Below are positions 1-8,925 of a stretch of DNA of 64,000 nt, piece by piece. The position numbers and the translations under genes were made by a program. The first letter of the stretch is position 1. Every line of letters begins with the position of its first letter. The DNA comes from Deltaproteobacteria bacterium (lineage in GTDB: Bacteria; Myxococcota_A; Polyangia; GCA-2747355; JADLHG01). The notes below the pieces were generated by a model that had not been told where the DNA came from, did no database searches, and saw only the letters and a list, made by a program, of their open reading frames with translations. Location: the NCBI GenBank assembly GCA_020848905.1, contig JADLHG010000038.1, positions 62,001 through 126,000 on the forward strand, in the 5' to 3' direction.

Positions 1-1
1 A

Positions 2-442
2 AATGTGACCTTCATCGCCGAGCCCCCTGGGGCGGACCCACCAAACCCCTGGGTCCTCGATGCAAGCGTCGTGGACATCAAGGATGTCGACGAACGTATC
101 GTGCTAAAGCTGCGCGATAGCCGCACGGGGAAGGTAGAAGAGATGGCCGTGGGCTCGTTGCTGGTGGATTTCGAATCCTACGAGCGGCAAGGCACCGCAA
201 TGCTCTTCGCTGCGGCTCAGCCCTTCGTCGGGCGCGAGGGGTTCATCGAGATCAATCGGCGAACAACGACCTCCGTGCCGGGCGTGTTCGCCGCTGGCGA
301 TGTTACGGGGGAACCCTTCTCGATAGCCAAGGCGCTCCACGAGGGTGCCACCGCCGGCTTCGCAGCCTACAGCTATCTCTATGGCAAGAGGCACGGGAGA
401 AAACCCACCCTGTTTCCCTATTATCCAGAATGGACGCACTGA
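2..442 (+). CDS. Thioredoxin-reductase-like FAD/NAD(P) oxidoreductase, C-terminal part
   Basis: Only the last ~146 codons are present; the reading frame is open to the left edge, so the gene begins outside the window. The visible part has the typical end of a thioredoxin-reductase-type flavoprotein: a pyridine-nucleotide domain tail, then TSVPGVFAAGD, whose GD pair contacts FAD in this family, then a helix with an AxxEG-like segment (residues AKALHEGATAGFAA). The last ~20 residues (YGKRHGRKP...YPEWTH) extend past the usual TrxB end. No redox CxxC is visible, but that motif would lie in the missing part, so thioredoxin reductase and a ferredoxin-NADP reductase-like enzyme cannot be told apart. 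It lies 71 bp upstream of the M16 protease gene on the same strand and has slightly lower GC than what follows. Confidence 0.75.
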   Translation, partial: NVTFIAEPPGADPPNPWVLDASVVDIKDVDERIVLKLRDSRTGKVEEMAVGSLLVDFESYERQGTAMLFAAAQPFVGREGFIEINRRTTTSVPGVFAAGDVTGEPFSIAKALHEGATAGFAAYSYLYGKRHGRKPTLFPYYPEWTH

Positions 443-513
443 ACAAGGGCACCTTGGCCGCGATCCATGTTTGACCACGAATCAACAGCGTCGCGACCGT
501 CACGGAGGTTGCC

Positions 514-3240
514 TTGAAAGACTTGATTCCGGGCACCGGCGGGGCTGCCGCCCACCGCCGGATCCTTCCCAACGGAATGACGTCCTTGCACACCGAGGAC
601 GCCTCGACGCCTACCGGAGGGTTCCAGCTCTGGATTCGCGCCGGCTGCGTTGACGACCCCGAAGGCGCTTCGGGGACCGCGCACGCGCTCGAGCACCTCG
701 TCTTCTATTCGGGGGAGGGGCGAAACGACCCCGCACTGGAGGTCGAGCGCTGGGGGGGCTGGAGCAACGGCGACACGGACTACGACTGGACGCGTTACGA
801 GCTCTTCGTCGACTCGGCGCGGCTGCTCTTGGCCGCGAGCACCTTCTGTCGCCGCATCGCGCGACCCGGCTTCCGCGAAGAGGTGCTGGTCGGCGAGAAG
901 AAGGTCATCCAGGAAGAGATCCGCATGTACAGCGCCACCATCCCCCACGTGGAGGCGTTCGATAAGGCGTACGCGCTGGTCTTCCGGCGCCTCGGCTACC
1001 GCAACTCGGGGCTCGGAAGTCCCGCCTCGGTGCGAGCGCTGACGCTGGACGGGCTGCGCAGCTATCACCGACGGCACTACGTGCCCGGCAACATGGTGGC
1101 CGTCAGCGTGGGGGCCTTTCCCCAGGAGGCGCTCGAGAAAGCGCTGCTCGCGGCCTTCCCGGGAGCCCGACGACGCGCGCCCGCCCCGCTCGAGGTGCCG
1201 AACGAGCCGCCTCAACGTGGGGTGCGAGTGGACCTGCTGCGCTCCTGGGCCACGGAACCGCGCCTGACGCTCGCGTTTCGCACGGCCCCGTTTCTCCACC
1301 CGGACGCGCCCGGCCTCGAGCTCCTGCTCCGCCTGCTTTCGAAGGGGAGCGCCCCGCTCGTGGGGCAGGCGGTCGTCGAGGCCACCGGGGCCGCACCCTC
1401 GCTGACCGGCGAGCACGAGCTCTTTCGACTGAGCGGAGCGATGCGGGTGCTGGTCGAGGCCGGTGGCACCAAGAAGGAGGTCCCCGCCCTCGTCGCCGCG
1501 GCCTTGAAAGGAGTCGCGCGGGCCCAGCAGCGTCTTGCGCCCCACGCGCTCGACGATCTGAAACGCGCGCTGCTCATCGAGGGCCTCCTCGACCGCGAGA
1601 CGGTGGCGCGTCGGACCTACTGGCAGGGCTTCTTCGAAACCATCGCAGGGGACCATCGCCTCGAGCGCTCCTTCTTCGAGGCCATCGTCCGCATCACGCC
1701 CGCCGAGCTCCAGGAGCTCGCCCGACGCTACCTGCGCCCCGATCGCCTGACGCTCGTGCTCCAGCTGCCGCGCGGCTGGGTCGGCTCGGCGACGGAGAAG
1801 CAGAAGTGGCTCGAGACGCTCCGTCGCGCAGCCGCTCTCCCTGCCGCGACCGACGGCACCGCGCCGGTGCTCCCCCCCTGGGCCACGCCGCTGCCTCCCG
1901 AACGCGCTCCGCGAGCGCGCGCTCGAGGGTCGCGCCGACCGGCGTCAGCGGGGCTGAGGTGGAAGGAGGTGAGCCTCCCTTGCGGCGCGCGCCTGGTCAC
2001 CATGCGACGCACGGCCACGCCCACGGTCGCCCTCGCGGCCAGCTTCCCGGGCGGCCTGCGCTTCGAACGCCGCGGGATGGAAGGGGCCAGCGAACTCCTC
2101 GCCGACACCCTGACCGCCGGCGCACGCGGCGTCACCCCGAGGGAGCTCCGCCGGCGCGTCCAGGCCACGGGGTCGGAGATCGCCACCGCCTCCGGCGGCA
2201 ACACGCTCTCGCTGCAAGGCGTATTCGCGGGGAGCCATTGGCGCGACGGTCTCGGCGCGCTCCTCGACTGCGCGCTCGAGCCCACCTTCCCCGCTCCCAC
2301 GGTGGCTCGAGCCCGGCTCGCCACCCTGCAGGCGCTCGAGTACCTCGACGACAACATCCTCGGCCTCACGGCCACGCTCTTCAGCCACCGCTTTTATCGC
2401 GTCCACCCGTACGGATACGACCCCCTCGGCACCAAGGAGAGTCTCTCGCGCCTCACCCGCGCCCACCTCGCTCGCCTCCACGCCGAGCTCTATCCGCCCT
2501 CGCGCCTCAACCTGGCCGTGGTCGGAAACATCGACCCTGGAGAGGTCGAAGAGGTGGTCGCCGCCCGCCTACGGAAAATGAAGCGCAAGGCCACTCCCAT
2601 GCCCCTGGTCCCGCAGGAGGAGCCGCGGACGGCCTTCGCGTGGACCTTCGACCCCATCGCGACCGACGTGGTGCGTTTCTTCTGGGGCTTCGCCGCTCCC
2701 CCCTCGACGGACCCGCACTGGCCGAGCCTTTTGCTCATGGAGAAGGTGCTCGGCTACCAGTCCGGGCGCCTCTTCACCGAGATCCGCGAGCGCCGCGGCC
2801 TGGACTACTCGCCTAACATCTTCCTCTCGCAGGCCATCGACCCGGCGCATCTGGCGGTCTCCATCTCGTGCGTTCCCGCTCGCTCGCTCGAAGCCATCCA
2901 GGCCCTGACCGCCGTGCTCCGCTCGGCGTTCGAAGAGCCTGCGACGAAGGACGAGCTCGCCGTGGCCAAGGCCTTCGTCCTGGCCGCAGACACCGCGCAA
3001 GGCTACGAGACGAACGAGGCCATCGCCCGCTTCCTCGCCATCAACCTGAGCTGCGGTCGCACCGCCGCTTGGATGGCGTCCCTTCCGGCGCGCATCGAGG
3101 CGCTCACCTCCGACGGGGTCCAGGGTCAGGCGCGACGCATCTTCGACGCGCGCCGCTCCCTGCTCGTCATCGTGGGTCCGGAAGAGGTCCGGTCGCAGGC
3201 CGCGGAGCTGGCCGCCGTGGCGGCGACGCTCGTTCCCTGA
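514..3240 (+). CDS. M16 family zinc metalloprotease, two-half full-length form
   Basis: A 908-aa insulinase/pitrilysin-type peptidase. The inverted zinc motif HxxEH is at residues 57-61 (HALEH) and the third ligand is the Glu pair at 134-135 in VIQEEI, about 74 residues on as the family requires, so the N-terminal half looks active. The second half (from ~residue 480) repeats the M16 fold (ASFPGGLRFE, then VVGNIDPGEVEEVV) without a zinc motif, the usual inactive partner half. No signal peptide is seen, so a cytosolic or clamp-type protease is likely; M16 proteins degrade or mature short peptides. The TTG start is supported by GGAGG at 504-508, 5 nt upstream. It follows a flavoprotein gene and is convergent with a radical SAM gene. 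The substrate is unknown. Confidence 0.9.
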   Translation: MKDLIPGTGGAAAHRRILPNGMTSLHTEDASTPTGGFQLWIRAGCVDDPEGASGTAHALEHLVFYSGEGRNDPALEVERWGGWSNGDTDYDWTRYELFVDSARLLLAASTFCRRIARPGFREEVLVGEKKVIQEEIRMYSATIPHVEAFDKAYALVFRRLGYRNSGLGSPASVRALTLDGLRSYHRRHYVPGNMVAVSVGAFPQEALEKALLAAFPGARRRAPAPLEVPNEPPQRGVRVDLLRSWATEPRLTLAFRTAPFLHPDAPGLELLLRLLSKGSAPLVGQAVVEATGAAPSLTGEHELFRLSGAMRVLVEAGGTKKEVPALVAAALKGVARAQQRLAPHALDDLKRALLIEGLLDRETVARRTYWQGFFETIAGDHRLERSFFEAIVRITPAELQELARRYLRPDRLTLVLQLPRGWVGSATEKQKWLETLRRAAALPAATDGTAPVLPPWATPLPPERAPRARARGSRRPASAGLRWKEVSLPCGARLVTMRRTATPTVALAASFPGGLRFERRGMEGASELLADTLTAGARGVTPRELRRRVQATGSEIATASGGNTLSLQGVFAGSHWRDGLGALLDCALEPTFPAPTVARARLATLQALEYLDDNILGLTATLFSHRFYRVHPYGYDPLGTKESLSRLTRAHLARLHAELYPPSRLNLAVVGNIDPGEVEEVVAARLRKMKRKATPMPLVPQEEPRTAFAWTFDPIATDVVRFFWGFAAPPSTDPHWPSLLLMEKVLGYQSGRLFTEIRERRGLDYSPNIFLSQAIDPAHLAVSISCVPARSLEAIQALTAVLRSAFEEPATKDELAVAKAFVLAADTAQGYETNEAIARFLAINLSCGRTAAWMASLPARIEALTSDGVQGQARRIFDARRSLLVIVGPEEVRSQAAELAAVAATLVP

Positions 3241-3246
3241 CGCAAG

Positions 3247-3274
3247 CTCCCCGACGAGCGCTCCCCGACGAGCG
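3247..3274. repeat. 14-bp tandem duplication in the convergent intergenic gap
   Basis: Two exact head-to-tail copies of CTCCCCGACGAGCG lie between the stop of the M16 protease gene and the stop of the radical SAM gene, followed by CTC. Each junction contains the self-complementary GAGCGCTC. No T-run follows, so a classical terminator is not evident. Confidence 0.7.
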
Positions 3275-3288
3275 CTCACGCGCACAAC

Positions 3289-5319
3289 CTACTCGTCGCA
3301 GAAGAAGGGCCGGTACTCCGGCCGCAGGACCACGTTCTTCTCGTAGAGCAGGTACTCCAGGTAGAAGCTCCCCACGCCCCCGGGGCCACCGCCAACCCTC
3401 CGCGCCACGTCGTCACGCAGCTCCTCCACCGTGGCGTAGCGCAGGTAGAGCGCCTGGCAGACCTCCCACGGCGACGGCGCGCTCTCCTCGTCGGTCGGTA
3501 GCCCGAGATGCTCCTGCACGGCGTGCACCTCTTCCGGGTGAGTCGCAAAGATCACATAGAGGACGACCGAGGCCACGACGTCCACCAGCTGGCGCTGCTC
3601 GGCCGGAGGCGTGAAGAGGAGCTCGAGCTCATCCTCCGGCTCCCCGCGCCGAAGCGGCGCGACGAGTCGCTTGAGCATGCGTCCGGCCTCCGACTCCTCG
3701 TCCTCGAAGAAGTCAGCGAGCCCGTACGCCTCGCTCCGCGCGAGAACCGTCTCGAGCAGCGCGCGGACGGCCGGGCGCGAGCTGTGCGCCCCGAGAAACG
3801 CGCTCCAGTCCCTCTTCGCCTCGTGACCCGAGGAGAGGAAGGTCTCCGCCGCCCAATCGAAGAACTGCACCAGCTCCGGCCAGCCGCCGAGGCGCTGCAC
3901 GAGTTCCCTGGGCTGAGCGTAGACCGGCCAGGCCAGCGCGTCCGGGTCGCTCTCGTCGAACGCGAACGTCGCGGCCTTCGTCGGGTCTGTCTCGTCTTCT
4001 CGGAAGAGGAGGAGCTCGGAGTCGGCAGGCGCGCAGTTGAGCTTCCCGCCGAGGCGGAAGACCCGCGTGGCCTTCACGACCGCCGCCGCGGGAGCGACCG
4101 CGCCGAGGCCCGTCGCGTCAAAGGTGGCGAGCGCTGTCCGCACGTGCGCGGCCGTGGTGAAGGGGGCCCCGAGGAAGTAGAAGATCTTGGCCGAGGCGAG
4201 CGCGGGATCGTTTGCCGGTCCGAGCAGGCCCACCTCGTGCACGTCCTTCAGGAACTGCACCACGCGGCGCGCGTCGTAGGGGGCACGCATCTGGCGGAGG
4301 TGGTCGTCGCTCAGCGAGTCGATCATGAACATGTCGAGGTGATAGCCCGCCCGCTTGAGGAGCTCGACGGTCTCTCGCTCGAGGGTGGGCAGCAGGTAGC
4401 CGGTCCACCACAGCGGCTGCTGCGGCCGACGCGCGTTGAGCTCGATGAAGAGCTCCGCCAGCCGATAAAGGAGCGGTGCCCCCGCGAGGTTATTGAGCTC
4501 GGAGGCGACCATGTAGAAGGAGGTCACTCCCCGCGCAGCGAGATACTCAAGGTCGCCACGCACGGCCTCGAGGTCACGCTCGCGCACGGCGCGGCCCTCG
4601 ACCTCGGGCTCGAGGCAGTAGTAGCAGGAAAAGGGACACCCTCGGCTTACCTCGATCGCCGCCGAATAGCCGTATTGCGCGCTCGGGCCGCCGTAGAAGG
4701 CTAGGAGCTCGTTCGTCACCTCGTCGTCGTATTCACGCTCGGCCAATGGAGCGAAGAACCGGCGCGGACTCATGACGTAGCGGTCACCGTCGCGATAGAC
4801 GAGATTCGCGACGCTCGCCAGGTCGCGCCGCGCCAGAACATCGTCGAAACGCGCGAAGAACTCGTTGGGCTCGCCGCAAACCCCGAAGTCCGGCTCGAGG
4901 AGCCGGCAGCAGGCGAGCGGGGAGGCGCTGAAGCCGATGCCCCCCACGACCACGGGCGCCGCCGTCTGTCGCCGGAGGATGGCCATCAGACGGCGCAGGG
5001 GCACGAGCGGCAGGTAGCGCGGCTCGTCGGGCGGCGTGAGAAAGCTCGTGCTCGTCGCACCTCCAAGATACTCCTCGATCGCCAGCACGTCCGAGTTGCG
5101 GTGGTGGATCCCGACCATCCGCGGTGCGCGAGCGAGCAGACCTGCGATGACCAGCTCCCACTGCGACGGCGGCACCCCGAGCAGGTCGCAGCGTTCGACA
5201 GTCAGGCCGTGCTGGCGGGCGAGGGCCGAGGTCTGGACGAAGCCTCCGTAGGCGTAGACGGCCGTCTGCGCGAGGTTCGTCGCGTTGAGCAGGAGCAGGT
5301 CCACGGGCCGCTGGCTCAC
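3289..5319 (-). CDS. B12-binding-domain radical SAM protein
   Basis: From the chosen GTG start this is ~676 aa. An N-terminal Rossmann-like region (residues ~5-160, starting PVDLLLLNATN, with VVVGGIGFS) resembles the cobalamin-binding domain placed before many radical SAM modules, but the base-off DxHxxG motif is absent. The radical SAM cluster motif CxxxCxxC is at C228, C232 and C235 (GCPFSCYYC), inside SAM-binding context SRGCPFSCYYCLEPE. The C-terminal ~250 residues match no family I recognise. The longest frame begins at a GTG at 5346, but AGGAGG lies 6 nt before the GTG at 5319, which I prefer. It is the last gene of a leftward unit after the PhnD-like gene (64-bp gap). Family members methylate or rearrange unactivated carbons; the substrate here is unknown. 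Confidence 0.85.
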   Translation of the reverse strand: MSQRPVDLLLLNATNLAQTAVYAYGGFVQTSALARQHGLTVERCDLLGVPPSQWELVIAGLLARAPRMVGIHHRNSDVLAIEEYLGGATSTSFLTPPDEPRYLPLVPLRRLMAILRRQTAAPVVVGGIGFSASPLACCRLLEPDFGVCGEPNEFFARFDDVLARRDLASVANLVYRDGDRYVMSPRRFFAPLAEREYDDEVTNELLAFYGGPSAQYGYSAAIEVSRGCPFSCYYCLEPEVEGRAVRERDLEAVRGDLEYLAARGVTSFYMVASELNNLAGAPLLYRLAELFIELNARRPQQPLWWTGYLLPTLERETVELLKRAGYHLDMFMIDSLSDDHLRQMRAPYDARRVVQFLKDVHEVGLLGPANDPALASAKIFYFLGAPFTTAAHVRTALATFDATGLGAVAPAAAVVKATRVFRLGGKLNCAPADSELLLFREDETDPTKAATFAFDESDPDALAWPVYAQPRELVQRLGGWPELVQFFDWAAETFLSSGHEAKRDWSAFLGAHSSRPAVRALLETVLARSEAYGLADFFEDEESEAGRMLKRLVAPLRRGEPEDELELLFTPPAEQRQLVDVVASVVLYVIFATHPEEVHAVQEHLGLPTDEESAPSPWEVCQALYLRYATVEELRDDVARRVGGGPGGVGSFYLEYLLYEKNVVLRPEYRPFFCDE

Positions 5320-5383
5320 GAAGGCCCTCCTCTCGTCTCGCACCACGCCGCGGACGTAGCGCGGCGGTGCTGCTCGCCGGGCT

Positions 5384-6313
5384 CTACTCGACCTGGTCCG
5401 GCTTCAGGTAGGGCTTGCGAAAGAGGCCGAGCGCCGAGGGGAGCTTCACGTCGGCCTGGTAGTCTGCGAGCACCCGACGCGCCGCCAGCCGGAAGGGCTT
5501 CGGCGCCACGGGCGACGGCTTGCGGCGAGGGCGCCCGGTCATGAGCTGCGCCCGCACCGACCCCACACCTCCCTCTTTGATCCGCATCCAGCCGCTGTAG
5601 CCGATGAAGTTGCCGGGCCAGGTGAGCAGGGCCTGGAGCACCTGCGCCTGGATCGGCGCCGCGACCTTCGCCACGTTCACCATCACGGGCAGGGGAACGG
5701 GCTTCGAGGAGAAGATGGCCGCAAAACCCTCGGCCGACCCCCCTTCGGGCAAGACGGTGCCTTGCGCCTTGCCGAGCTTGAGCGCCTGGATCGCCGACGC
5801 CGTGTCGGGGACCTTCAGCCACTCGAAGTACGACGGCGCCACCTCGCCGTCGAGGAGCACGTTGGTCACGAACTCCTTGTCGAAACGACCCACGCGCGCA
5901 AGCACGACGGACTTACCGGCGAGCTCGTTCACGCTCTTGATCGGCGCCTTGGCCAGGATCTGCCAGGCACCGGTGGTCGCGCCGCGCCGCGAGAGCGAGG
6001 CAAAGGCCACCCACCCCTTGGCCTGCTCGGAGAGCGTCTGCGCCCCCACCACGGCGAAGTGCACCGCCTTCTTGGCCGCCGCGGCGTACAGATCCTTGTC
6101 GCTCGCAAAGCTCCGGCCGCTGAAGGAGCGACCGGTCGTCTCCGCTAGATGCGCGGCCAGCTTCTCCACCGCCTCGATGCGCTCGGCGCGACCGACGCCC
6201 GCCAGCGTGGGCAGGTACATGCCGACCACCAGCTTCTTCTGCGCGCGAGCCGTGGAGGCGGCCATGGCTCCGACGACGACGACGATTGCCGTGACTGCGA
6301 TGCGCCGGGTCAT
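5384..6313 (-). CDS. PhnD/SsuA-type periplasmic substrate-binding protein
   Basis: A 309-aa exported protein. A signal peptide is clear (basic MTRR, hydrophobic core, ARAQ cleavage region near residue 25). The mature part has the phosphonate-binding PhnD-like order: LVVGMYLPTLAG, a helix ending in KLAAHL, then VHFAVVGAQTL, GKSVVL and a late TWPGNFIGYSGW. Such proteins bind small anions for ABC importers, or act as ligand sensors when alone. No permease or ATPase gene is near, so a scavenging or sensory role with its neighbours is likelier than a complete importer. Its ATG overlaps the TGA of the upstream TPR gene (ATGA, 6310-6313), and GGAGGTGG lies just upstream, so the two are translationally coupled. 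The ligand cannot be read from sequence. Confidence 0.82.
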   Translation of the reverse strand: MTRRIAVTAIVVVVGAMAASTARAQKKLVVGMYLPTLAGVGRAERIEAVEKLAAHLAETTGRSFSGRSFASDKDLYAAAAKKAVHFAVVGAQTLSEQAKGWVAFASLSRRGATTGAWQILAKAPIKSVNELAGKSVVLARVGRFDKEFVTNVLLDGEVAPSYFEWLKVPDTASAIQALKLGKAQGTVLPEGGSAEGFAAIFSSKPVPLPVMVNVAKVAAPIQAQVLQALLTWPGNFIGYSGWMRIKEGGVGSVRAQLMTGRPRRKPSPVAPKPFRLAARRVLADYQADVKLPSALGLFRKPYLKPDQVE

Positions 6314-8820
6314 CGACCACCTCCGAACCCGAAGATGCGTTCCTTGGTCTGCACCCACTGCCGTACGGCCGGCAAGCCGCGCCCGCCCGCAGCCCGCAGG
6401 TAGGCCACGTAGGCCAGGTAGGCCGCCTTCTTGTCCTTCTGCACCTCGTCGTAGAAGATGCCGAGGTTGAGCCGCGCTTCGGGCACCTGCGCCGCCAGCC
6501 GCTCGAAGGCCTTCATCGCCGGCCCCGTCTCCTTCATCTGGAACTGGAGACAGGCCTGGAAGAGCTCGTCGGCGGGATTCGGCTTGCCGAGGGTCGTGCG
6601 CAGCTTCGTGGCCAGCGCATCCGCACCGCGGTAGTTGGCCGCCGCATAGAGCTTGTGCGCCTGCTGCCGCAGAGCCGCGGTGTAGAGGCCCGAGACGTCC
6701 TCGTTGGTCTTGCGCTGGCGGTAGATCGGCTCCAGCACCTTGATCGCCAGGTCGAACGTCCCCGCGCGGTAGTCGAGGTAGGCGCGCAGCAGCTTCACCC
6801 CCATGGGGTTCGCGTACGCGCCTGCCATCACCCGCTCCGGCGCTGGCTTCTTGCTCCCCGTGAAGCCGGTGAAGGCGCGCACCGAGAGCTCGCGCTGCCC
6901 TTCCTCGGCGGCCGCCAGCGCGGTGAGGAGCCGGCCGCGCTGCACGTCCTCCGGGCCGAGGAGCGCCTTGGAGGCCTCCGCGTCGACGAGGTCCTTGAGC
7001 GCGTTCTTGGCCCGCCCCGCCTCCCACTCGAGGTTGGCCCGGCGCACGAGCGCCTGCCCGAGCAGCGCCTTGCCCGTCTCGCCCTGGGCCTCCTTCCCCG
7101 GGAGGCGCCGCAAGCGCACGACCGCGCGGTCGGCCTGCTTGGCGAGGAGCTCCGCCGCCGCGGTCGCGAGCTCCACCGCCCCCGCGTCGTCGGCCGACAG
7201 CCTCGCTGTCCCCACGCGCGCGAGGACCTTGAGCGCCGCCGCGCCCTTGCCGAGCGCGACCAGCACGCGCCCCTCGAGCAGGCCCGTCTTCCAGTCGCCG
7301 CGCTCGTTCGCGGGGATCCCCGCCAGCACCTTCTGCGCCCGCGCGGCGTCACCTTGCTCGAGGGCCACGGCGGCCATCGCACCCCGCACCTCGGCCGGCA
7401 TGACGTTGTGATCGAGCAGCTTCTCCAGCTCGGCGTAGGCGTCCGCGAGCTTGCGCGCGCGACTCAGCTGGTGCGCACGCGCGAGCCCCACCATCACGAG
7501 ACCGATACGCGCCTCGCGCGCCTGCGCGTCGAGCTTCACCGCCTTGCGATAGGCTTCGACGGCCTGCTCCTGCTGCCCCAGGTAGTAGTGATCGTGACCG
7601 AGCTCGGTCAAAAACTCGGCGTTCGTCGGGTGCTGCTCCGTCAGACCGGCGTGGAGCTCGCGCGCCTTCTTCGGATTTCCTCCGCGCCGCTGGAGCCGCC
7701 CGAGGAGCGCCGTCTGCCGGGGATCTCCCGGCGAGAGGCGGGCGGCCTGCTGCTGCATGTGCAGCGCCTGGCGGATGTTCCCCTGCGAGAGATAGGTCCG
7801 GGCGAGCGCCTCGTAGGTCGGCGCCGACCGCGCGTCGAGCTGCAGCGCGTACTGGAGCTGCGCCAGGGCCTGGCCATAGTTCCGCATCTCGCGGTAGCAC
7901 TCGCCCGCACCGAAATAGCCTTGCGCGTCCTTCGGCGCGCGACCGATATAGTCGCGATAGCGCAATAGCGCCTCGTTGAAGCGTCGCAGCACGCGCAGGG
8001 TGCGCGCCACGCGCAGGGCCACCTGCTTCCCTTCGACCGAATCGGCCGAGAGACCGGTCTGCGCGCGCCGGAGCACCTCGAGCGCCTCCGCCGCCTTGCC
8101 GGACATCACGAGCCCGTCGCTGAGCCCCATCTGCGCCGGCAGGTAGGCCGCCGTCCCCTGCGGCACCTTGCGAAACTCCTCGAGCGCGTCACCGAGCTTG
8201 CGCAGCCGGAGCAGCGCGGTGCCGAGCTTCACCCGCTCGCCGTGGCTGTCCTCCTCCTCGTCCAGGATCGCCGTCAGCGCCGCCGCCGCCTTGGCCCAAT
8301 CCCCCACCTTCTCGTAGTGCGTCGCAAGGACCCGCTGCACGGCCAGATTCTTGGGCTGGGCGCGGACCACCTCCTCGAGCATCGCCACCCCCTCCTTCGC
8401 GTAGCCCGCCGCCGTCAGGTGGATGCCGAGCTGCTCCTTCAACGCCGCGCTGGCGGGAAAGCGAGAGACGGCTCCTTTGAGCATCGCCGCGGCCGCCGCG
8501 TGCATCCCGAGCACGCCGTACACGCGGCTCAGTCGCAGGTAGGACGGCAGGTAGTCGCGCGCGAGCACCGTGGCCTGCTGGTAGGCCGCCACGGCCTGGC
8601 GATAAGCCTTCTGCGCGTCGTCACGCTTGCCCGCTTCGGCCAGGCGATCGCCCTCGCGCTCTTGCTGCTCGCCTTTGGCGAAGACCGCCACGTGCTTGCC
8701 CGTCCCTTCGTGGCGCTCCTGCGCGACGAGGGAGTGATCGGGCCAGCTCGCAAGGGTGACGACAACCAGGAGGGTGGACGCGCGGCGGGGTGCCGCCCAC
8801 GGAAACCGGGCTCTTTTCAT
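6310..8820 (-). CDS. Large exported TPR-repeat protein
   Basis: An 836-aa protein with a signal peptide (MKRARFPW..., core LLVVVTLASW, cleavage near LVAQ at ~34) followed almost entirely by tetratricopeptide repeats. Examples are the helical pairs around AYQQATVLARDYLPSYLRLSRVY and ALRYRDYIGRAPKDAQGYFGAG-type units, each with the small-large-Ala spacing of TPRs. These form a protein-binding superhelix, probably periplasmic. No catalytic domain is seen. An upstream frame extends to 9306, but the signal peptide fixes the start at 8820. It is the first gene of the unit with the PhnD-like and radical SAM genes and is divergent from yhbY. It is likely a scaffold; its partner is unknown. Confidence 0.85.
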   Translation of the reverse strand: MKRARFPWAAPRRASTLLVVVTLASWPDHSLVAQERHEGTGKHVAVFAKGEQQEREGDRLAEAGKRDDAQKAYRQAVAAYQQATVLARDYLPSYLRLSRVYGVLGMHAAAAAMLKGAVSRFPASAALKEQLGIHLTAAGYAKEGVAMLEEVVRAQPKNLAVQRVLATHYEKVGDWAKAAAALTAILDEEEDSHGERVKLGTALLRLRKLGDALEEFRKVPQGTAAYLPAQMGLSDGLVMSGKAAEALEVLRRAQTGLSADSVEGKQVALRVARTLRVLRRFNEALLRYRDYIGRAPKDAQGYFGAGECYREMRNYGQALAQLQYALQLDARSAPTYEALARTYLSQGNIRQALHMQQQAARLSPGDPRQTALLGRLQRRGGNPKKARELHAGLTEQHPTNAEFLTELGHDHYYLGQQEQAVEAYRKAVKLDAQAREARIGLVMVGLARAHQLSRARKLADAYAELEKLLDHNVMPAEVRGAMAAVALEQGDAARAQKVLAGIPANERGDWKTGLLEGRVLVALGKGAAALKVLARVGTARLSADDAGAVELATAAAELLAKQADRAVVRLRRLPGKEAQGETGKALLGQALVRRANLEWEAGRAKNALKDLVDAEASKALLGPEDVQRGRLLTALAAAEEGQRELSVRAFTGFTGSKKPAPERVMAGAYANPMGVKLLRAYLDYRAGTFDLAIKVLEPIYRQRKTNEDVSGLYTAALRQQAHKLYAAANYRGADALATKLRTTLGKPNPADELFQACLQFQMKETGPAMKAFERLAAQVPEARLNLGIFYDEVQKDKKAAYLAYVAYLRAAGGRGLPAVRQWVQTKERIFGFGGGR

Positions 8821-8848
8821 CGTTTTTCTTGTCGGCGGTTGTGCGAGC

Positions 8849-8877
8849 AAGGTACCACGCGTCGACGGAGCGGTCAA
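8849..8877 (-). promoter_or_regulatory. Candidate promoter of the TPR/PhnD-like/radical-SAM unit
   Basis: On the minus strand TTGACC (8877-8872, 5 of 6 to the -35 consensus) is followed after 17 bp by TACCTT (8854-8849, 3 of 6 to the -10 consensus). It ends 28 bp before the start codon at 8820, inside the 105-bp divergent gap to yhbY. It was found by eye only. Confidence 0.35.
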
Positions 8878-8925
8878 ACCGACGGCGGGCTTTACTTCCC
8901 CGGCGATTTGGTCTGGGATGGGCCC

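Noticed and set aside
3241-3288. Hidden precursor peptide gene for the radical SAM enzyme between it and the M16 gene
   Set aside because: The gap is only 48 bp, made of a 14-bp duplication, with no start codon and binding site for a peptide.
3508-4704. 398-codon plus-strand frame opposite the radical SAM gene
   Set aside because: It overlaps the CxxxCxxC gene completely and has no recognisable domain. Several such frames occur opposite every long gene in this GC-rich DNA.
5384-7027. 547-aa reading of the PhnD-like gene starting inside the TPR gene
   Set aside because: The first ~238 residues are an out-of-frame reading of the TPR gene; the signal peptide, GGAGGTGG and ATGA overlap place the start at 6313.
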